A stretch of DNA of 43,004 nucleotides from Sulfurimonas sp. GTDB lineage: Bacteria; Campylobacterota; Campylobacteria; Campylobacterales; Sulfurimonadaceae. Positions 30,994 through 40,567 of this stretch are shown piece after piece (the first letter of the stretch is position 1; each line of letters begins with the position of its first letter). Position numbers and translations under genes: made by a program. Where the stretch lies: NCBI RefSeq assembly GCF_014859695.1, contig NZ_JACUTS010000009.1, positions 1-43,004 of the forward strand, read 5' to 3'. A model generated the notes under the pieces. The model did no database searches and had not been told where the DNA came from. It saw only the letters and a list, made by a program, of their open reading frames with translations.

Positions 30994-32835
30994 ATGATAC
31001 AACTTATAAACATTTCAAAAAGTTTTGGCAAACAGGAGCTTTTTAGCAACCTCAGCTTTAAGCTCAACCCGGGCAACAAAATGGGTCTGGTCGGACGCAA
31101 CGGAAGCGGAAAATCTACACTTTTTAAACTTATTTTAGGTGAAGACACTCCAGACACAGGGGAAGTAATCATCCCAAGAGGGTATAAAATAGGCGCGCTT
31201 AAGCAGTATCTAGAATTTAGCGAAAGCACTCTTAGAGAAGAGGCTGCTCTAGCGCTTGAAGAGGATATGAAGTATGATATCTACCGAGTAGAGAAGATTT
31301 TATTTGGTTTGGGTTTTACGCAAGAAGATTTAGAAAAAGACCCTCTCTCCTTCTCCGGCGGTTTTCAGATCCGTATCAACCTTGCAAAGCTTCTAGTAAC
31401 CGAACCAAATCTGCTGCTTCTGGATGAGCCGACAAACTACCTCGACATCCTCTCTCTTAGATGGCTGAAAAATTTTCTAAAAGCTTTTGAGGGCGAAGTT
31501 ATTTTAATCACTCACGACAGAGGTTTTATGGACGCCGTCACTACGCATACAATGGGGATTGTACGCAGAAATCTAAGGGTTATTGCCGGAGATACGCACA
31601 AATACTACGAGCAACTCCAAGCCAATGATGAGCTGCATGAGAAACAAAAGATAGCACAAGATAAAAAAGTGAAAGAGCTTGAGAATTTTATTGCCAAAAA
31701 CAAGGCTCGTGCCTCAACCGCCGCTCTTGCGCAGTCAAAGGTAAAACAGCTTGAGAAGATGGATCTGCTTGAAGATTTAGGTTACGACTCATCTTTGGAA
31801 TTTGATTTTAACTACAAAGATACGCCCGCAAAGGTTCTTCTTGATGTTAAAAACCTAAGTTTCGGATATACGCTTGAGAACATTCTTTTTAAAAATATCT
31901 CTTTCGTGCTTGAGAAGGGCGAGCGTCTTGGGATTATCGGAAAAAACGGTAAAGGTAAATCAACCCTCCTAAATACAATTGCAGGGGAGTTAAAGCCGCT
32001 TAGCGGTGAGGTTCATATGCACACAAGCACAGCATTTGCGCACTTCGGGCAGACAAATATCGCAAGACTGCATCCAAACAGTAGCGTCTTGGACGAGATT
32101 CACTCCGCCAACACGAAACTCTCCGCGCAAAATATTCGCTCTATTGCGGGTTCTATGATGTTTAGCGGAGATAGTGCAGATAAAAAAGTCTCTCTTCTCT
32201 CAGGCGGCGAAAAAAGCCGTGTCATGCTAGGACAAATTTTAGCTCGTGATGTAAACCTCCTCTTTTTGGATGAGCCTACAAACCACCTAGACATGGACTC
32301 CATAGAAGCACTGACGGTAGCAATCCAAAACTTCAAAGGCTCCGTAATCGTCGTAACCCACTCCGAAGAGTTGTTACGCCGTACATGTGACAGGCTTATC
32401 ATATTTACAAAAAACGGTGCAGAGTATTTTGACGGAGGGTATGACCTGTTCTTAGAAAAAATGGGCTGGGAAGAGGAAGAGAATGAAGAGAAGGGCAAAC
32501 AAAAGCCCAAAACAAACTTTAAAAACAGCAAAAAAGCAAAAGCCGACCTAATCAGAGACAAAAATAAACTAATCTCGCCGATGAGAAAAAAGATTGACAA
32601 ACTTGAAGCCTCTATCATAAAGAGCGAAGAGACTTTAGCTTCTCATCAAAAAAAGCTTCTTGATGCTTCAAGCAAAGGAGATAGTTTTAAAATCATAGAG
32701 TTTTCAAAACTTGTCTCTTTGGAGCAAAAAGAGGTTGAGAAGATGTTTGAACTCTTAGAGATTTTACAAAATGAATTTGATGAGATTACAAACGACTATG
32801 ATAAAAAAATAGCAGAAGTTGAGCAATTGCAATAG
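30994..32835 (+). CDS. ABC-F family ATPase, ribosome-associated type
   Basis: Two ABC domains in one 613-residue chain without membrane segments. Walker A motifs are GRNGSGKST (near residue 35) and GKNGKGKST (near 320), signatures are LSFSGGFQIR and LLSGGEKSR, and Walker B motifs LLLLDEPTNYLD and LLFLDEPTNHLD. The inter-domain helical linker is Lys/Ala-rich and the C-terminus is a long charged coiled coil. This is the Uup/EttA-like class acting on ribosomes; the exact subfamily is not clear. The ATG follows GAGAAG. Confidence 0.92.
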   Translation: MIQLINISKSFGKQELFSNLSFKLNPGNKMGLVGRNGSGKSTLFKLILGEDTPDTGEVIIPRGYKIGALKQYLEFSESTLREEAALALEEDMKYDIYRVEKILFGLGFTQEDLEKDPLSFSGGFQIRINLAKLLVTEPNLLLLDEPTNYLDILSLRWLKNFLKAFEGEVILITHDRGFMDAVTTHTMGIVRRNLRVIAGDTHKYYEQLQANDELHEKQKIAQDKKVKELENFIAKNKARASTAALAQSKVKQLEKMDLLEDLGYDSSLEFDFNYKDTPAKVLLDVKNLSFGYTLENILFKNISFVLEKGERLGIIGKNGKGKSTLLNTIAGELKPLSGEVHMHTSTAFAHFGQTNIARLHPNSSVLDEIHSANTKLSAQNIRSIAGSMMFSGDSADKKVSLLSGGEKSRVMLGQILARDVNLLFLDEPTNHLDMDSIEALTVAIQNFKGSVIVVTHSEELLRRTCDRLIIFTKNGAEYFDGGYDLFLEKMGWEEEENEEKGKQKPKTNFKNSKKAKADLIRDKNKLISPMRKKIDKLEASIIKSEETLASHQKKLLDASSKGDSFKIIEFSKLVSLEQKEVEKMFELLEILQNEFDEITNDYDKKIAEVEQLQ

Positions 32836-32893
32836 AAAGTTTTTTGATTTATGCAAACATATAAGATATATTTTAAACAAAAAGGTTAATGGC

Positions 32894-34819
32894 TTGACAA
32901 ACTGCAATCATTCCTCAATGCCATTAAGGAATGGTTTTGTCTATAACAGAGCAACGGTTTTTCTTGTAGTTCTCTTTTCGGTTCTTGTTGGTGTAGCTAT
33001 CTGGTTTACTGCTCAAAACTTTTACCAATCTCTTGCTTCTCACAGGTTTGAAGACACTGTACACGAGAACATAGATATGATTGAACAGCGTATGCAAAAG
33101 TATGAAAATGTCCTCCAAAGCGGAATAGGCTTTTTCCATGGAAGCGGACATGTAAAACGCGAAGAGTGGCATGACTTCATAAAAGCTATCGATATTAAGG
33201 AGAACTACCCAGGCATTCAAGGCATCGGTTTTTCAAAGATGATTAACCCCTCAGAGGTAGCGCAAATAGAAGAGAGTATGAGAAATAACGGATTTGAATC
33301 ATTCTCCATTAAACCCGCAGGAGAGCGTAAGATATACAGCTCTATCTTATATCTTGAGCCGATGGACAAAAGAAACATGGCAGCAATCGGTTATGATATG
33401 TTTTCAGAACCGGTGCGCAGAGCTGCAATGCAAAGAGCAATAGAGAGCGCAGAGGCTTCTATCTCTGGAAAAGTCACTCTTATGCAAGAGATTGACGAAG
33501 ATGTGCAGCTCGGTATTTTAATGTATCTGCCGCTATATGAAAAAGGCGTAAATATCCAGAGCGTTGAAGAGCGACGCAAAGCTATAATAGGATTTGTTTA
33601 CAGCCCTTTTCGTATGAACGACCTTATGGAAAAAATCGTTTTAAAATCATCAATTTTAAACTTTGAAATATATGACGGTGAGGATATCTCCGAAGAACAT
33701 CTGCTCTATAGGTCATTCAAACCAAACTCATACAGATCAAAATTCAATACCGAAAAAATCGTTGAGCTAAATAATGCAACATGGCACATACGCTTCTCAA
33801 GCACAAAGGAGTTTGACAACTCTGCAGATGTAATCTATCCTCTCTTGATGACAACTGCTGGATTAATAATCCAATTTTCGCTGCTTTTTATTATCTTAAT
33901 GCTCTTTAAAAGCAGATATATGCTCAAAATCCAAGCCCAAGAGCTGACAAAGCTCTACCAAGCGGTTGAGCAGAGTCCAAGCAGCATCATAATTACAAAT
34001 CTTGACGGAAAAATAGAGTATATAAACAGAGCTTTTACAGAAATTACAGGCTATACAAAGGATGAGGCTATCGGAAAAAATCCCAGCTTTTTACAATCCG
34101 GCAAAACAGGTGCCGATGCATATAACGATATGTGGAAGACTATAAAACTTGGGAAAACATGGCACGGGGAGTTTGTAAACAAAAACAAAAACGGCATAGA
34201 GTACATTGAGGGGGTAAAGGCGGCACCTATTTTTAAAGCCGATGGAACAATCTCTCACTATATGGCAATAAAAGAGGATATTACCGATAGAAAACGCTCT
34301 GAAAAGCGTATCCACTTTCTTGCTAACTTTGACTCGCTTACCGGGCTTCCAAACAGATATCAGCTTGAGGAGCGTCTCAACTACGCCTTAAGGATGGCAA
34401 AACGTAACAGCGAGAAGTTGAGCATTCTCTTTTTGGATCTTGATCTTTTCAAAGAGGTAAATGATACACTCGGACATGATGCCGGCGATGCTCTGCTAGT
34501 TGAACTTGCAAAAAGGTTTAATGCTGTTTTACGCGAAGTAGACACAGTTTCACGCGTTGGCGGCGATGAGTTTATATTTCTGCTGCCAAATACGCCCCCT
34601 TCCGGCGCTTCACATATAGCCGAAAAACTTCTTAAAGTAAGCGATACACCGTGTGAATTCAACAGAAGTGAAATGCATGTAACAGCCTCAATAGGCATTG
34701 CAATCTATCCTAAGGACGGGCTTGACCGGCAGACGCTATTTAAAAAAGCAGATACGGCGATGTATAAGGCAAAAGAGAACGGAAGAAACAAATACTGCTT
34801 CTTTAACAAAGAGAATTGA
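32894..34819 (+). CDS. CHASE-PAS-GGDEF membrane diguanylate cyclase
   Basis: Makes the second messenger c-di-GMP. In order there is a first membrane helix (ATVFLVVLFSVLVGVAIWF), a periplasmic CHASE-like sensor of about 270 residues, a second helix (IYPLLMTTAGLIIQFSLLFI), a PAS/PAC domain (AVEQSPSSIIITNLDGKIEY ... EDITDRKR) and a GGDEF domain. The active-site GGDEF is intact at residues 556-560, with an RxxD (REVD) product-inhibition site five residues before. The start is uncertain. A TTG at 32894 has AAAGG upstream; an ATG at 32918 or a longer form overlapping the ABC-F gene are alternatives. Confidence 0.9.
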   Translation: MTNCNHSSMPLRNGFVYNRATVFLVVLFSVLVGVAIWFTAQNFYQSLASHRFEDTVHENIDMIEQRMQKYENVLQSGIGFFHGSGHVKREEWHDFIKAIDIKENYPGIQGIGFSKMINPSEVAQIEESMRNNGFESFSIKPAGERKIYSSILYLEPMDKRNMAAIGYDMFSEPVRRAAMQRAIESAEASISGKVTLMQEIDEDVQLGILMYLPLYEKGVNIQSVEERRKAIIGFVYSPFRMNDLMEKIVLKSSILNFEIYDGEDISEEHLLYRSFKPNSYRSKFNTEKIVELNNATWHIRFSSTKEFDNSADVIYPLLMTTAGLIIQFSLLFIILMLFKSRYMLKIQAQELTKLYQAVEQSPSSIIITNLDGKIEYINRAFTEITGYTKDEAIGKNPSFLQSGKTGADAYNDMWKTIKLGKTWHGEFVNKNKNGIEYIEGVKAAPIFKADGTISHYMAIKEDITDRKRSEKRIHFLANFDSLTGLPNRYQLEERLNYALRMAKRNSEKLSILFLDLDLFKEVNDTLGHDAGDALLVELAKRFNAVLREVDTVSRVGGDEFIFLLPNTPPSGASHIAEKLLKVSDTPCEFNRSEMHVTASIGIAIYPKDGLDRQTLFKKADTAMYKAKENGRNKYCFFNKEN

Positions 34820-34839
34820 ATTAAATCTCAATTCTCTTT
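34808..34839. terminator. Bidirectional terminator between convergent GGDEF and PAS genes
   Basis: AAAGAGAATTGA (34808-34819) and its perfect complement TCAATTCTCTTT (34828-34839) form a 12-bp stem with an 8-base loop. The stem overlaps the stop of the diguanylate cyclase gene and the end of the convergent PAS gene. The A- and T-rich ends of the arms supply the tract expected on each strand. Confidence 0.75.
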
Positions 34840-35582
34840 ATAAACTCTTTAATACTCTCTTTCTCTTTTTGGGTTATCAGAGTAAAAAAGCACCCTTTTG
34901 TATAGACTTTATCCATCATCTTTTGCGCATTTGTCAAGTTATCAACAAGGTAAATAAGCAAAAAAGAGTCTTCTCCCCAGCGAATCAGCATATCGTCCTG
35001 TCGTATAATGCTCTTAAAGTGCTTCACCAGCTCAGGCAGCTCAGAAGCCTCTTTTGCTTCACTCTTTATAAGTATGGCGCTGATTATTTTCTTATTGAAG
35101 GTAGCTGCATCTTGATAACTTTGCGCAATCTGCAAAAAGTAGTTTTTAGCGTAAGCGCCGCTTTGCTTGTCAATACTTGCATTATTTTCGATCATAATAC
35201 GTTTAATGAGCGTCTGAGTAATATCCTCAAAAACTGCAATCACATACTCCTCTATATTCTGCACCTTTACTAAAAAAGCATGAGGCTCATATGTGGCTGT
35301 CATCATGCTGACAATCCTATCCATCTCAGGAAGCTCTGAAATAGCATCAACCCAACTGCTCCCTTTTGCAACTTTTTCCCCATGGAAATAGGATGGGTGC
35401 GGAACAAAATTATTTACAAACGGACCGAACTCCTCTTTGTAATCATCTAAAGATGAAACTGCAAAAAACTTTTTAAATGCTTTGTTTATAAGAACCGGAG
35501 TGCTCTCCTGAAAAACTACTATCAAATCTTTTTGCGAATCAATAATACTCTGAATAATCGCTAAACCTATCTCTTCTCTCAT
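34821..35582 (-). CDS. PAS protein with degenerate GGDEF domain
   Basis: A 253-residue soluble protein. Residues 10-125 look like a PAS/PAC sensor ending in VFEDITQTLIKR. Residues 136-253 follow a GGDEF fold (DKQSGAYAKNYFLQIAQ in place of DxLTGLxNRxxF), but the signature is WGEDS (202-206), so cyclase activity is not expected. It may bind c-di-GMP or act as an adaptor. It is convergent with an intact GGDEF gene and follows the YgjP-like gene on the same strand. Confidence 0.8.
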   Translation of the reverse strand: MREEIGLAIIQSIIDSQKDLIVVFQESTPVLINKAFKKFFAVSSLDDYKEEFGPFVNNFVPHPSYFHGEKVAKGSSWVDAISELPEMDRIVSMMTATYEPHAFLVKVQNIEEYVIAVFEDITQTLIKRIMIENNASIDKQSGAYAKNYFLQIAQSYQDAATFNKKIISAILIKSEAKEASELPELVKHFKSIIRQDDMLIRWGEDSFLLIYLVDNLTNAQKMMDKVYTKGCFFTLITQKEKESIKEFIKRIEI

Positions 35583-35617
35583 GTGTTGCTCACCTCTGTT
35601 TTTAAATTTTTATCTTT

Positions 35618-36130
35618 TTAATTCCACTCATCTATCTTGCCAAACAGTTCCACCTGCGTAAGATAGAGCCTTACATCAAACTCCACTTGATGGTAAGATG
35701 GCTGCATGTACTCACACAAAGAGTAAAACGCCCTGTTATGCTCTTTGGCTTTAAAGTGTGCAAGCTCATGCACGACTATCATCTGTAAAAATTCCAAAGG
35801 AACACTCTTAAAGATGGAAGATATACGAATCTCATTCTTGCTCTTTAGTTTTGCACCTTGAACTCTTGAGACAAAGTGGTGCGTGCCAAGAGCATTGTGA
35901 ATAACATTTATCTTGGCGTCATAAATAACCTTACTTAGTGTCGGCGCATTTTTGATGTTGGCATTTTTAAGCTCGTTAACATAGGCAAAAAGTGCCTTGT
36001 CAGTTTTAATTGCGTGCGCACTTGGATACTTTTTTTTAAGGTGCTGCTCTAACTTCTCTTGCTTTATAAGCTCCAACACCTGCTTTTTTGTCGTCTGTGG
36101 GTAGTGGTTTATATATTTTAAAGAATCCAA
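35618..36130 (-). CDS. YgjP-like (DUF45) metallopeptidase
   Basis: A 170-residue protein with the zinc-peptidase motif VVHELAHFKAKEHN (HELAH) and the downstream segment NRAFYSLCEYMQP. It is the YgjP/WLM type. The substrate is unknown. The likely start is a TTG at 36130, overlapping the dbpA end by 13 bases, since no ATG occurs near the N-terminus. Confidence 0.82.
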   Translation of the reverse strand: MDSLKYINHYPQTTKKQVLELIKQEKLEQHLKKKYPSAHAIKTDKALFAYVNELKNANIKNAPTLSKVIYDAKINVIHNALGTHHFVSRVQGAKLKSKNEIRISSIFKSVPLEFLQMIVVHELAHFKAKEHNRAFYSLCEYMQPSYHQVEFDVRLYLTQVELFGKIDEWN

Positions 36131-37488
36131 ACCGAAAATTTCTTCCCTTTGATTTTTCCATTTTTAAGCTTCTCGTGTGCTTCATCTACCTTGAGAGCTT
36201 CTATGGCAACATAACTCTGTCTATCGTAGATATCTATCTTTCCTATAGAAACACCGCTAAGTCCCGCTTCACCCGTAAGCGCACCGAGAATATCTCCCGC
36301 GCGTACTTTATCTTTTTTGCCGCCCTCGATGACAAGCGTTATGTTCTGCGGCTTCATCTCAAAGCCGTTTACTGCTTTTAAAGTGTCGGCAGATTCAAAA
36401 AGACGGCTCTCCTTTCTATACTCATCCGCCTTGTCCGATTCATAAGCACTAAAAAGGGTAAAAGCCAGCCCCTCTTCTCCAGCGCGAGCCGTTCTGCCTA
36501 TGCGGTGCGTGTATATCTCTTCGCTATGGGGCAAGTCGTAATTCACAACCATTGAGAGCTCTTTGATGTCAAGTCCGCGTGCCGCGACATCTGTTGCCAC
36601 TAACACCCTACAGCTTTTGTTAGCAAACTGCACTAATACGTCATTTCTCTCATACTGCTCCAAATCGCCGTGAATAGCCAGCGCGTCAATCCTGTTTTTC
36701 TGCAAAGTCTGGGCAATCTCCTGAACCTCCGCCTTTGTGTTAGCAAACACAATAACGTTATCGGGTTTGAAATTACTCAAAATATTTATAAGCACCTCTG
36801 TCTTCTGTGAGTTTTGCACCTCGTAAAATCGCTCCGTAATCTTGTTGGCAACTTCCGTAGAGGTAGTCTTTATATTTATGGCATCATTTTGGATTAATGC
36901 GCTGATATCCATAATCTCATCAGTATATGTAGCAGAGAAGAGAAGTGTCTGGCTCGATTTTGAAACAAACTCTAAAACCTCGTTTATCTCCTCGCTAAAA
37001 CCCATATCGAGCATTCTGTCCGCTTCATCCAAAACCAACATATCAACATCTTCAAGAGAGAGTGTCTCTTTTTTGAGATGCTTTAAAATGCGCCCCGGAG
37101 TTCCAACGATGATGTGTGCGCCGTGACGAAGCGAGCCCAGCTGTGGACCAAAAGCAGTGCCGCCGCAAAGCGTCAGAATCTTTATATTGTGAGCGAATCT
37201 CGCAAGCATTCTAAGCTCACGTGCCACCTGATCTGCAAGCTCACGTGTCGGACAGAGCACCAGAGACTGGACTCTAAACTTTTTGACTTGAAGTTTGTGA
37301 AGCAGCCCGATACCAAAAGCGGCAGTCTTACCGCTTCCCGTCTTTGCCTGGGCGATTACGTCTCTGCCCTCAAGTATATAAGGCAGGCTCTGCTCCTGAA
37401 TCGGCGTCATCTCCTTATAGCCTATCTCACCAAGGTTATGAAGCATCTCTTTGCTAAGAGGAAGGTTTGAGAAATCTTTTTTATCCAT
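36118..37488 (-). CDS. dbpA: ATP-dependent RNA helicase DbpA
   Basis: DEAD-box helicase acting in 23S rRNA/large-subunit maturation. The 456-residue product has motif I AKTGSGKTAA, Ia PTRELA, II LDEADRML, III SAT, V TDVAARGLDI and VI HRIGRTARAG. The C-terminal domain (VTLVIEGGKKDKVRAGDILGALTGE...) is the DbpA-specific RNA-binding domain that recognises 23S rRNA hairpin 92. A start four codons upstream at 37500 overlaps the EAL-HDOD gene and cannot be excluded. Confidence 0.93.
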   Translation of the reverse strand: MDKKDFSNLPLSKEMLHNLGEIGYKEMTPIQEQSLPYILEGRDVIAQAKTGSGKTAAFGIGLLHKLQVKKFRVQSLVLCPTRELADQVARELRMLARFAHNIKILTLCGGTAFGPQLGSLRHGAHIIVGTPGRILKHLKKETLSLEDVDMLVLDEADRMLDMGFSEEINEVLEFVSKSSQTLLFSATYTDEIMDISALIQNDAINIKTTSTEVANKITERFYEVQNSQKTEVLINILSNFKPDNVIVFANTKAEVQEIAQTLQKNRIDALAIHGDLEQYERNDVLVQFANKSCRVLVATDVAARGLDIKELSMVVNYDLPHSEEIYTHRIGRTARAGEEGLAFTLFSAYESDKADEYRKESRLFESADTLKAVNGFEMKPQNITLVIEGGKKDKVRAGDILGALTGEAGLSGVSIGKIDIYDRQSYVAIEALKVDEAHEKLKNGKIKGKKFSVWIL

Positions 37489-37492
37489 CTCT

Positions 37493-38746
37493 CTACCCAT
37501 CTATCGAGGAGAGTGCGACTTCAAAAACCGCAACCTCTTTCATCGATTCTATTGTTATTTTTCCTATTGTGCCACTCTCAAGAGAGTGTTGCTTTTCAAA
37601 TTCAATCATAGCTTTTTGGTTAAACTCCTCTATGTCTCTAACTAATGCATATATCTCGCCCAAAATACCGCTATCGCTTAACAGCGCATTTCGTACAACA
37701 TCATACACGTTCATCTCATCTAAAATCTTCTCAATTTTCTCTTCAAAAAGAACATCGATTAAAGAGAGTACTCCCACAAAATATGCCTGATCTAACATAC
37801 TTTTACCGGCATCTGGCACCGCCTCTTTGAGGATTCTCTCCATTAAGACGGTGCGGTTTTTTACCATCAACATAAGCGGAGATGTCTTTGGGTTTGGAAT
37901 ATTTGCCATTGAATAAATCAACATCATCAGCCACTTTGAGAGAGGTTCTCTTCCTACCAATGTCAAAATATGGTGAATTGATGAGATCTTGTTTTTAAAG
38001 TGAAATGCGCCTGAATTTATATACTTTAGGAGCAAAACAGTTATTGAGCTGTTTTTTTTGAACTCACTCACAATAACTTCAAAATCTGCATTGTTTGCAA
38101 GAAGAGAGTAGAGTTTTAAAATATTAAGTCTTGAGGGCTTGCACTGATCCTCTTCAAACATCTTTGCTTTTGAGAAGTAGTAGCCTTGAAAAAAGAGGCA
38201 ACCCAGACTCTTTGCAAACTCATATCTAAGCTTGTCGGATACATTTCTCGCAACAACGCTCACACCCCTTTCTTTTACTCTGGCAACCATCTCTTTGCTA
38301 TCTTCATTCACTAAAACGGTTCTGTTAAAGTCTATTTTGACAAATGAGACCTCATCTATTATCTTTGAGTATTTGCTCATTGACGCGGCGTTAGGCGCAA
38401 AGTCGTCAATCGCTAAAATATACCCTTTTTCATTCAAATCGCAAACTTTTTTTATAACCTCTTCCCTTAGCTCTATATCTGCGCTTAATGAGAAAATAAA
38501 GAACTCATGTGGAAGCGTATAGATTTTATTGCCAAGCAACAGGCTTTCATCTACTTTTATAAATGCTCTGCGCTTTCCTAAAACCGACTGGGTACCGATT
38601 TTGACTAAAGTATCAACAAGTGAACTCTCAAATATAAAACCACTCTCCGCATCCTGCGATTTTTGCGGAGTATAGAGCACTTCATAAAAATCAACCTTCG
38701 CCTCTCGACTAAGAATCGGCTGGTGTGCGAAGTATAAGTTTTGCAT
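37493..38746 (-). CDS. EAL-HDOD signalling protein
   Basis: A 417-residue protein with an N-terminal EAL-like domain and a C-terminal HDOD domain (LLLKYINSGAFHFKNKISSIHHILTLVG and later helices). The EAL active-site motifs are degenerate (YEVLY at the start; AIDDFAPN retained), so phosphodiesterase activity is doubtful and c-di-GMP binding or protein scaffolding is more likely. It heads a leftward group with dbpA, the YgjP-like gene and the PAS protein, and is divergent from rmuC. Confidence 0.87.
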   Translation of the reverse strand: MQNLYFAHQPILSREAKVDFYEVLYTPQKSQDAESGFIFESSLVDTLVKIGTQSVLGKRRAFIKVDESLLLGNKIYTLPHEFFIFSLSADIELREEVIKKVCDLNEKGYILAIDDFAPNAASMSKYSKIIDEVSFVKIDFNRTVLVNEDSKEMVARVKERGVSVVARNVSDKLRYEFAKSLGCLFFQGYYFSKAKMFEEDQCKPSRLNILKLYSLLANNADFEVIVSEFKKNSSITVLLLKYINSGAFHFKNKISSIHHILTLVGREPLSKWLMMLIYSMANIPNPKTSPLMLMVKNRTVLMERILKEAVPDAGKSMLDQAYFVGVLSLIDVLFEEKIEKILDEMNVYDVVRNALLSDSGILGEIYALVRDIEEFNQKAMIEFEKQHSLESGTIGKITIESMKEVAVFEVALSSIDG

Positions 38747-38825
38747 ACAAAATCCTCACTTTTTACAAAAGTAGATTATATTATCTTTTTGCTACAATAC
38801 CCTAATAATTAGGAGAATATGCATA

Positions 38826-40049
38826 ATGTTTGAAGCCCTTTATGTAGCAGTAGGAGTACTCTTTGGCGCGCTTGGCGTCTGGATTGCTATTGTTAGCAGT
38901 TTAAAAAACAGCCTTCTTAAAGAGAGTGAAAAATCGGCGATTCTGCTAAACAAAAATGCTGTCTTAGAGGAGCGTATTGATGGCATAAATGAGAAAAACA
39001 GAGAGAAGTTTGAACTGCTAGAGCAAAGCAGAGAGCAGATGAGACTGGAGTTTAAAGAACTTGCTCAAAAAATTCTAGAAAACAACTCACAAAAATTCTC
39101 TTTGCAAAATCAAGAAAATATCTCCAAGATGATAGACCCCATGAGAGAGCAGTTCAGAGAGTTTAAAAAGCAGATTGATGATGTCTACATCAAAGAGGCA
39201 AAAGACCGCTCCATGCTTCAAGCCGAGATAAGAAGCATCAAAGAGATAAACCATCAGATGAGCAAAGATGCCAAAAACCTCACAAAAGCACTCAAAGGCG
39301 AGAGCAAAAAACAGGGAGTTTGGGGCGAGATGGTCCTAGAGAGCGTGCTTGAACACTCCGGTCTAAGGCTTGGAAAAGAGTATGAGAGAGAGGTCGCTTT
39401 AGCACATGAGAGCGACGGCAGCCGTTACCGCCCCGATGTCGTGGTGCATCTTCCTGATAGCAGGGATATAATCATAGATGCCAAAACCTCTCTGGTTGCC
39501 TACGAACGCTATTCGTCGGCTGAGGATGAGGAGCAAAAAGAGCAATTTGTTATGGCGCATGTGCTTTCCATGAAAAAGCATATCAAAGAGCTGAGCGAGA
39601 AGGATTACACAAATCTAAAGGGCATAAAAACACTCGATTTTATCTTTATGTTCGTGCCTATTGAGAGTGCGCTGCTTATGGCGATGGAGTATGACGGCTC
39701 GCTATTTGACCATGCTTTTAAAAGAAATGTTATCTTAGTAGGTCCTACGACGCTTATGGTCTCCCTGCGCGCAGTAGAGAACAGCTGGAAATATGAGAGA
39801 CAGCAGAGAAATGCACAAGAGATAGCAAAACGTGCGGGGCTTCTTTTTGACAAATTTGCTGGGTTTATTGAGAGTGTCGAGAAACTCGGAAATCAGATAA
39901 CTACCGTTCAAAAAACCTACGATGAGACCTTTGCAAAACTCCACTCAGGAAGCGGGAGCATAACAAGCCAGTTTCAGAAGCTTCAAAAACTCGGAGCGGC
40001 AAATAGCAAAAATCTGCCCGAACATATAGCTGGCAAGATTGAAGATTAA
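38826..40049 (+). CDS. rmuC: DNA recombination protein RmuC
   Basis: A 407-residue protein with an N-terminal membrane helix (EALYVAVGVLFGALGVWIAIV), a long coiled coil (residues 30-150) and the RmuC nuclease-fold domain (GVWGEMVLESVLEHSGL ... YRPDVVVHLPDSRDIIIDAKTS). RmuC limits DNA inversion between short repeats in E. coli. AGGAG lies about 10 bases before the ATG, overlapping the palindrome CTAATAATTAG. Confidence 0.93.
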   Translation: MFEALYVAVGVLFGALGVWIAIVSSLKNSLLKESEKSAILLNKNAVLEERIDGINEKNREKFELLEQSREQMRLEFKELAQKILENNSQKFSLQNQENISKMIDPMREQFREFKKQIDDVYIKEAKDRSMLQAEIRSIKEINHQMSKDAKNLTKALKGESKKQGVWGEMVLESVLEHSGLRLGKEYEREVALAHESDGSRYRPDVVVHLPDSRDIIIDAKTSLVAYERYSSAEDEEQKEQFVMAHVLSMKKHIKELSEKDYTNLKGIKTLDFIFMFVPIESALLMAMEYDGSLFDHAFKRNVILVGPTTLMVSLRAVENSWKYERQQRNAQEIAKRAGLLFDKFAGFIESVEKLGNQITTVQKTYDETFAKLHSGSGSITSQFQKLQKLGAANSKNLPEHIAGKIED

Positions 40050-40088
40050 AAGTTATAATTCACTTTAAAAATGAAAAAGGAGAAGAAT

Positions 40089-40319
40089 ATGAAAGAAGAG
40101 GAAATTTTAGGCGATACTGTTGAATTTTTGGATGAGGAGCTCAAAAAAGCCCTTGGGTCAATTCAAGATATCGCTGCAAAAGTGTATGAGGGGAAGCTTG
40201 ACGCATATGAAGGATTTTTAGAGACTGAGAAATACAACGAAAGGGTTGTAGAACTTGGAAACAAGCTCAAAGAAAAAGGCGTAGATGTGACGCAAGTTGC
40301 CGAGTATAAAGAATTTTAA
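40089..40319 (+). CDS. Small acidic helical hypothetical protein, 76 aa
   Basis: I do not recognise this protein. It begins MKEEEILGDTVEFLDEELKK and is rich in Glu and Lys with no membrane segment. The ATG at 40089 has AAGGAG 6 bases upstream and is preferred over an ATG at 40071 in the same frame. It follows rmuC by 39 bases, so may be cotranscribed, and ends overlapping the convergent flhB-like gene by 4 bases. Confidence 0.65.
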   Translation: MKEEEILGDTVEFLDEELKKALGSIQDIAAKVYEGKLDAYEGFLETEKYNERVVELGNKLKEKGVDVTQVAEYKEF

Positions 40320-40567
40320 CTCTTTTTACTCACTCTGTATATAAAACTGAATACCTCTGCAACAGCTCTATAAAGAGCTTCTGGAACCTCTTTGTCAAGC
40401 TCCACTTTTGAGAGCAGCTCGATGAGATCCTCATCTTTTTTGATGGGGAGATTGTGAAGTTCGGCTATTTTTATAATATTTTCGGCACTCTTTCCTTGCC
40501 CCTTGGCAAATACGCGCGGCGCTTTCTCTTTTGTTGCGTCGTACCTTAGAGCGGCTGCTTTTTTCAT
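40316..40567 (-). CDS. FlhB C-terminal-domain homologue (FlhX type)
   Basis: An 83-residue protein matching the part of FlhB/EscU that follows the self-cleavage site: AAALRYDATKEKAPRVFAKG, ENIIKIAELHNLPI and ALYRAVAEVFSFIYRV. The membrane domain and the NPTH cleavage motif are missing, so it is a stand-alone mimic of the cleaved cytoplasmic tail. The Helicobacter homologue (HP1575, FlhX) can substitute for the FlhB tail. Its ATG overlaps the end of the FliK-like gene (ATGA). Confidence 0.87.
   Translation of the reverse strand: MKKAAALRYDATKEKAPRVFAKGQGKSAENIIKIAELHNLPIKKDEDLIELLSKVELDKEVPEALYRAVAEVFSFIYRVSKKS

Noticed and set aside
32100-32618. Long open frame antisense to the ABC-F gene
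   Set aside because: It is a shadow of the conserved ABC-F coding sequence; Ser/Phe-rich product with no domain.
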